Source: Salticus scenicus
Taxonomy: Eukaryota; Arthropoda; Arachnida; Araneae; Salticidae
Length of the DNA stretch: 64,000 nt
NCBI GenBank assembly: GCA_963930645.1
Contig: OZ005648.1
Coordinates: 157,503,035-157,567,034, forward strand
Direction: 5' to 3'
In this document: one piece after another, positions 59,653 to 64,000 of the stretch
How the letters are laid out: the number at the start of each line of letters is the position of its first letter
Position numbering within the stretch: position 1 is the first letter of the stretch
Notes under the pieces: generated by a model
Database searches by the model: none
What the model saw: only the letters and a program-made list of their open reading frames with translations
Told to the model about the DNA's origin: nothing
Position numbers and translations under genes: made by a program

Positions 59653-60621
59653 TATAGATATAGATATAGATATATATGTATATATGCAATCACAGCATCT
59701 TACATCCATTAGACAAGTTTGAAAATGATCCTTGAAACTTATATAAGCACCCTTCAGACAAGTGTCATTCTCTTTTACATCCGTTAGATGCCTTTTAAAT
59801 ATCCGACATATCTCCAAATATCCAATAATTGGACTTGAAAAATCTAATAGATATTGAAAATATCTAAATCTTGTTTCGATCTAGAATGTTACATCTACAT
59901 GTTGTATCTAAAAAATCACGTGTAGATTTCGTCTACATTAAAACATCTAATAGACATCTATAATAAGTTCAGGATATCTAGGACTTTTAGTGGATATTCC
60001 TAAGATATTTTGTACTTTTCATGGATCATTGGATGTGATATAGACGTCTAATGGATATAACTGGCTGTTTTTGGTATGTAAGTAGTTGAATACATTTGGC
60101 TAACAAGAAATATTATTAAAAAATATTTACTGGAAAAGCTCATATTTCGTTTGATATTTGATATTTGAAAAAAAGGCTTTTTTCTGCAATTTTTTAAAGC
60201 TATCTTCTTATCTACATAAAATATGCGCAGGTTTCACACAAACATGCATAGATAATTAGAAGCCTCAAAGCCGCATGCTAGAGCCTGAATGTATTTCAAT
60301 GATGTTGAAAAAAAATGTGATTTTCATTCATGATTCCTGGTGCCAGTTTTACTTCGGGACAAATATTTGCTGAAATATATGAATTATATTTTGTTCTTTT
60401 GGCATCCAAATTTTTAAGGGAAGTCGTTAAGTACATTTTCAGAAATTTGACAATACATCTGAAAGGGAAAGCAACCGATCATTTACCGAAAGTTAGTATA
60501 CTAAGTTTGTTAAACTTTTATCTGTATATGCGTTTATGTCGGATATTGCTGAAAAATAACAAAGGTAGGAATTTTGAACATAACTCGTGGCATTATTCAC
60601 ACACACACACACATACACACA

Positions 60622-60664
<43 letters not shown>

Positions 60665-61886
60665 TTTCCTTTTATTAAATAATTACATTAAAAAGAAAAT
60701 CTTTCCTCATAAATAGTGGTAGGAAACCTGCGCCAAATTCCCATCCCTGAAATAATTAAGGAGCAAAAAAAGTTTCACGAAATAAACAGTTAAACAGTTA
60801 GTAAATGATACAATATTATTGTTACAAAACAATGTGTTAAGCTTGAATTGATCAGAATATTGAACAGAAAAATCTTTTTTTTTTTTTTTTTTTTTTTTAA
60901 GTACATAGGAGATTTTTTTTATTAAACATATGAAGTTATTTTGAAAGACTAATATTAAATTATTTTAAAGACATTTAATATTTACATTTAACATTAAAAT
61001 ATATTGAAATAATCTTTTAGAAGCAAATATATATACATTCATAAAATGACTTATGCTACTATCGAAAAATACGTATTGGCTTTTACCAAAACCATTACAT
61101 TTTTAATATCGTTAGTATTTTAAAATATTTGCATCAGAGCATTCAAAAACAAGATAAAAACATTACGCCATTTCACTGTTTTTAATTAAATATTTATTTA
61201 TTTTTGTTCTGAATTATAAAGTAATGTTTGTATATTGAAATTCAACTTTTTTAATACTATAAAGAAATATCATTATTTGTAATGAGATTTTTATCATAAA
61301 TTCCATCTAAAACAATTCTGCAGTAAAATAAATGAACAAGTTTCGAAATGATCATTATAAATTCTGCATCTAAAAAGAACGTAAGTTTAGACACAAAGTA
61401 TAAACACTTAATATTTTATACTTATTTTTAAATTGAGTTCAATTTATAAGGTTTTTCACAATTTATAAAACAATAACTTAATAAAAATTACATTGCTAAA
61501 GGCAATTTTATGTTAATATACAGTAAACATGTCCATTTTTTTAGGATTCTAGCAATTGTTATACATATATATATATATATATACATTGACTGATCTTGAG
61601 GCAAAATAATGTGTGTTATAAGTTTGGATTAGTATGTTTGTTTGTATTTATATGAGTGCAGTTCCCTTTCCGATTTAAACATATTGTTATTATAACCATT
61701 ATTAGAACACTGGTTTAGTTGAGATAAAACCATTTTAGATAGATATATTAAGGTAATTAAAATGTGATTTTAGACGCAATCATTTTTAGGATTTTATAAC
61801 TTTATAGCTGACAAATTTTATATTGATCTTAAAGGTTTACAAATGGCAACGTTCAAAAGGAGAGAAAAAGTTTCTAGAAAACATAG

Positions 61887-61917
<31 letters not shown>

Positions 61918-62820
61918 AAAAAAAAATTAATAAGAGTAAAAATAAATAAATAAATAAATACAAATATCTACAAGTTGTTAATATCAGCTTAAAATTCAAA
62001 TATATTTAAATTAGATTAAAAATATTAGAGGTTTTTATTATTTTTCCAGGACGAAACTTCAAGAAAAATTTACTTCTGTATATAGTATCAGTTTTAATTA
62101 TAGTTTTAATAAAAACTCACCCTACGACATACAAATATACGAATAAATATTTACAATATGTACAAAACCCTTTTGAGTATTTTCGCACAGTAAAAAAGAA
62201 CATTTTAGAATTTTTGACTACATCAAGCAACTACAACGTCTTCATTCAGACCACAGCAATATCTCGCAGTTCTTAACTTACAATCTACTAAAGAATAAAT
62301 CTTTTAACTTCCCATTATGGATTGGAAAAATATCTAATGGTATTTTGCCAAGAACAGCGACAGCGCCCCTTATGTCATTTTAAAATATTAGGGAAGATAA
62401 CCCAATAAAGATAAACTATTTAAGATACGCGTAGGTGTTTGGATTTAGCGCTTTAAAATTTGATACTAAACTAATATGATGTGTATTTAAATTTGAGGTC
62501 GTGTTTAATTAGGATAGATTATTTTTATAGTTATTTTTGTTTATTTCTCTTAGGAAACTAAAAGTATTACGATGTTTATCAAAAAAAAAAAAAAATAAAT
62601 AAATAAATAAAAAAAAAAGAGAAAATAAAAATTGATAATAGTGAATAAATCCACATTTTAAAACTATCTTAACTTTAAATTTCTTATAGATAACAATATT
62701 TGTTATAAATAAATTCACGATTGACCTGGAATAGTTTACTTATGTTAACTCTTACTTATACTGAATGCTATTTACTTCATGCTTTATTATTTTTTTAGAA
62801 AAGTAACTTTACATTTATTT
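59653..62820. other. AT-rich non-coding DNA
   Basis: Starts with (TATAGA)n. At 59760-60060 there are many scattered ATCTAATAGAT/ACATCTA-type phrases, possibly an old repeat. (CA)n followed by a 37-base poly(A) lies at 60598-60660. Poly(T) runs are at 60874-60898 and 61889-61912, and (AT)n at 61566-61582. No gene is supported. Confidence 0.55.
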
Positions 62821-62827
62821 TATTTTG

Positions 62828-62861
<34 letters not shown>

Positions 62862-63735
62862 TCGCAAGGGTGACATTTCTTAAATAGAGTTTATGCTTCC
62901 AAGATTTTGTGAAAACTTAATATTTATATCTCGAATCTTGCCAATATCCTAGAATGTTGTGATTTTTTTTTTTTTTTTTTTTTTTAGGAATGTTAGCGAG
63001 AATTTAGCAATAGAAAAAACACCATTTCTCAACCCACGATGAGAGTCGTCTCTCAGCTTGTGTAACCCACGGTAGGATTCTTTCTAACCTCGGTCAGCTC
63101 TGACATTTCCATTTGTTCGTATTCTGAAATCAGTCTTGCGCAGTCTGTTCTAATCTCGATAAAGACTTAAAAGAAGACTTCCAGTAAAGTCATAAATGCA
63201 AACATTTTTATACTAAACTAGGGTGCTCTGTCCAGTGCTCGCTTCGCTCACCAGCCCCTGACGAAGGCTGAGCCCCTCCTCGATTTGCTTCACTTATTAA
63301 CCTTTGCCGCACTCTGCCCGCCTATTCGATGCTTTGCCTTTCACTGAATAGGAATATTACTAGTGCATAGCAGAAGACAAAATCAGAAAAAAATTTATAG
63401 AATTTCCCATAATCAATGCCAAATTTAAATACTGGTCTACAGTAGTTCGGTACCAACGGTCAAATTATTATTTTTATTATTAATTCCAATTTTTATTTAA
63501 ATATCTGCAAGTAAAAAAGAACTACCACGTCATATTTTTTCTATTAGAGTATCAGAAAAGAGCATTTTTCACGATTTTTTTTTATCATTTTCACAGTATC
63601 ACAGGTGGTAACCCTTCCTGCTGGCAACCAAGTGTCTTGTCAATTCAATGTCCCGGCAACCATGTTTGTTCCATTTTTTTTTTTGTTAAAGTATCAGAAA
63701 ATGGCAATTTTCACTTTTTTTTATGATTTTTACAG
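62821..63735. other. Non-coding DNA with repeat fragments
   Basis: Poly(A) at 62830-62859 and poly(T) at 62963-62985 bound GC-richer sequence. A segment at 63215-63350 (AGGGTGCTCTGTCCAGTGCT, CTCGCTTCGCTCACC) looks like a dispersed repeat. Two related phrases, GTATCAGAAAA....CAGTA(TCACA)...GGTAACC, at 63548-63615 and 63691-63737 plus 63945-63965, form a short tandem repeat that hosts the next element. Confidence 0.45.
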
Positions 63736-63946
63736 TACAGTCGACAGCAAAAATATCCGAGCACTAGCCAATAATTCCGATATCAAAGAAGCACATTTAA
63801 TGCAATTTTGTTAAATAAATCCTTGTCGAATCATGTTCTTAGACTGACTAAGAACATGACTCGACAAAGATTTAATCAGTCTTAAGTGTACTTTTTTTTA
63901 GACAGGGATCATTGCTAGTGCTCAGATACTTTTGTTGTCGACTGTG
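63736..63946. mobile_element. MITE of the same family as 8156-8368
   Basis: A 207-bp element (63738-63944) begins CAGTCGACAGCAAAAATATC and ends with the inverse type TTTTGTTGTCGACTG. Its centre, AAATAAATCCTTGTCGAATC and GTTCTTAGACTGACTAAGAA, closely matches that of the 8156 copy, while the terminal 15-20 bp differ. Left flank is TA; the right flank is TG, a mutated TA as judged from the neighbouring tandem copy. Confidence 0.8.
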
Positions 63947-64000
63947 TCACACATGGTAACCTTTCGTGCTATCATCCCTACCTCCTGGCTAACCTCTCTG
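63947..64000. other. Window end, repeat flank
   Basis: Short flank resembling 63600-63640 (GGTAACC, CTGGCAACC/CTGGCTAACC). Nothing further is visible. Confidence 0.4.

Noticed and set aside
60330..60716. 128-codon plus-strand frame ending in a poly(K) run
   Set aside because: The second half is (CA)n plus poly(A); the first half shows no recognised domain, no splice context and no codon-use signal.

Overview
This is a eukaryotic, very AT-rich, intron/intergene-like window. It is full of simple repeats: (AT)n, poly(T)/poly(A), (ATT)n. I see no bacterial-style operon, no rRNA or tRNA gene and no long host open reading frame. All long open frames belong to transposable elements: Copia, Gypsy, an RNase H-bearing LINE, two kinds of Penelope-like element and a mariner remnant. 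This repeat spectrum, together with the low GC, the arthropod initiator (TCAGTC) in the Gypsy LTR and a DINE-1/HINE-like element with a (GTCT)n tract, suggests an arthropod. A chelicerate such as a spider is my best guess (inference, not proven). Layout: 1-5351 is AT-rich DNA with a SINE-like insertion (target-site duplication visible) and a 950-bp foldback. 5352-5439 is a candidate first coding exon with a signal peptide and a good splice donor. 5440-12500 is AT-rich DNA with a TA-flanked MITE and a complex repeat at 11857-12480. 12528-18050 is a decayed Copia element on the minus strand, interrupted by a 1.28-kb HINE-like Helentron derivative. 18060-23200 holds tandem-repeat blocks (GC-rich at 19.1-19.7 kb; degenerate at 19.8-20.3 and 21.9-23.2 kb). 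Between them, at 21081-21237, lies a candidate terminal exon for a Cys-rich secreted peptide. 23200-31470 is AT-rich with several MITEs, including a MITE nested in the centre of another. 31473-34485 is a defective Gypsy element whose RNase H block is inverted between its two LTRs. 34486-39850 holds degenerate repeats, a mariner relic, a ~171-bp satellite and a piggyBac-like MITE. 39850-43430 is a 5'-deleted LINE (endonuclease C-terminus, RT, RNase H, zinc knuckle). 45950-46690 is a second HINE-like copy. 48060-52890 is a Naiad-like Penelope-like element (GIY-YIG before RT) on the minus strand. It was split by a canonical Penelope head-to-head dimer (GIY-YIG after RT) with a 12-bp target duplication. 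52892-59652 is a 3.4-kb head-to-tail dimer of a non-coding repeat, one unit carrying a MITE and the other the empty site. 59653-64000 is AT-rich DNA with a second copy of the 8.1-kb MITE family near the end. How the parts relate: nothing here works as a pathway. The window reads as a graveyard of nested insertions whose relative ages can be ordered: HINE after Copia; Penelope dimer after Naiad; small MITE after the 3.4-kb duplication; inner MITE after outer MITE. The only possible host gene is a weakly supported secreted Cys-rich ligand. Its proposed first and last exons would be about 15.6 kb apart, with the Copia/HINE pile sitting in the intron. The two exon phases do not match directly, so at least one further exon would be needed.
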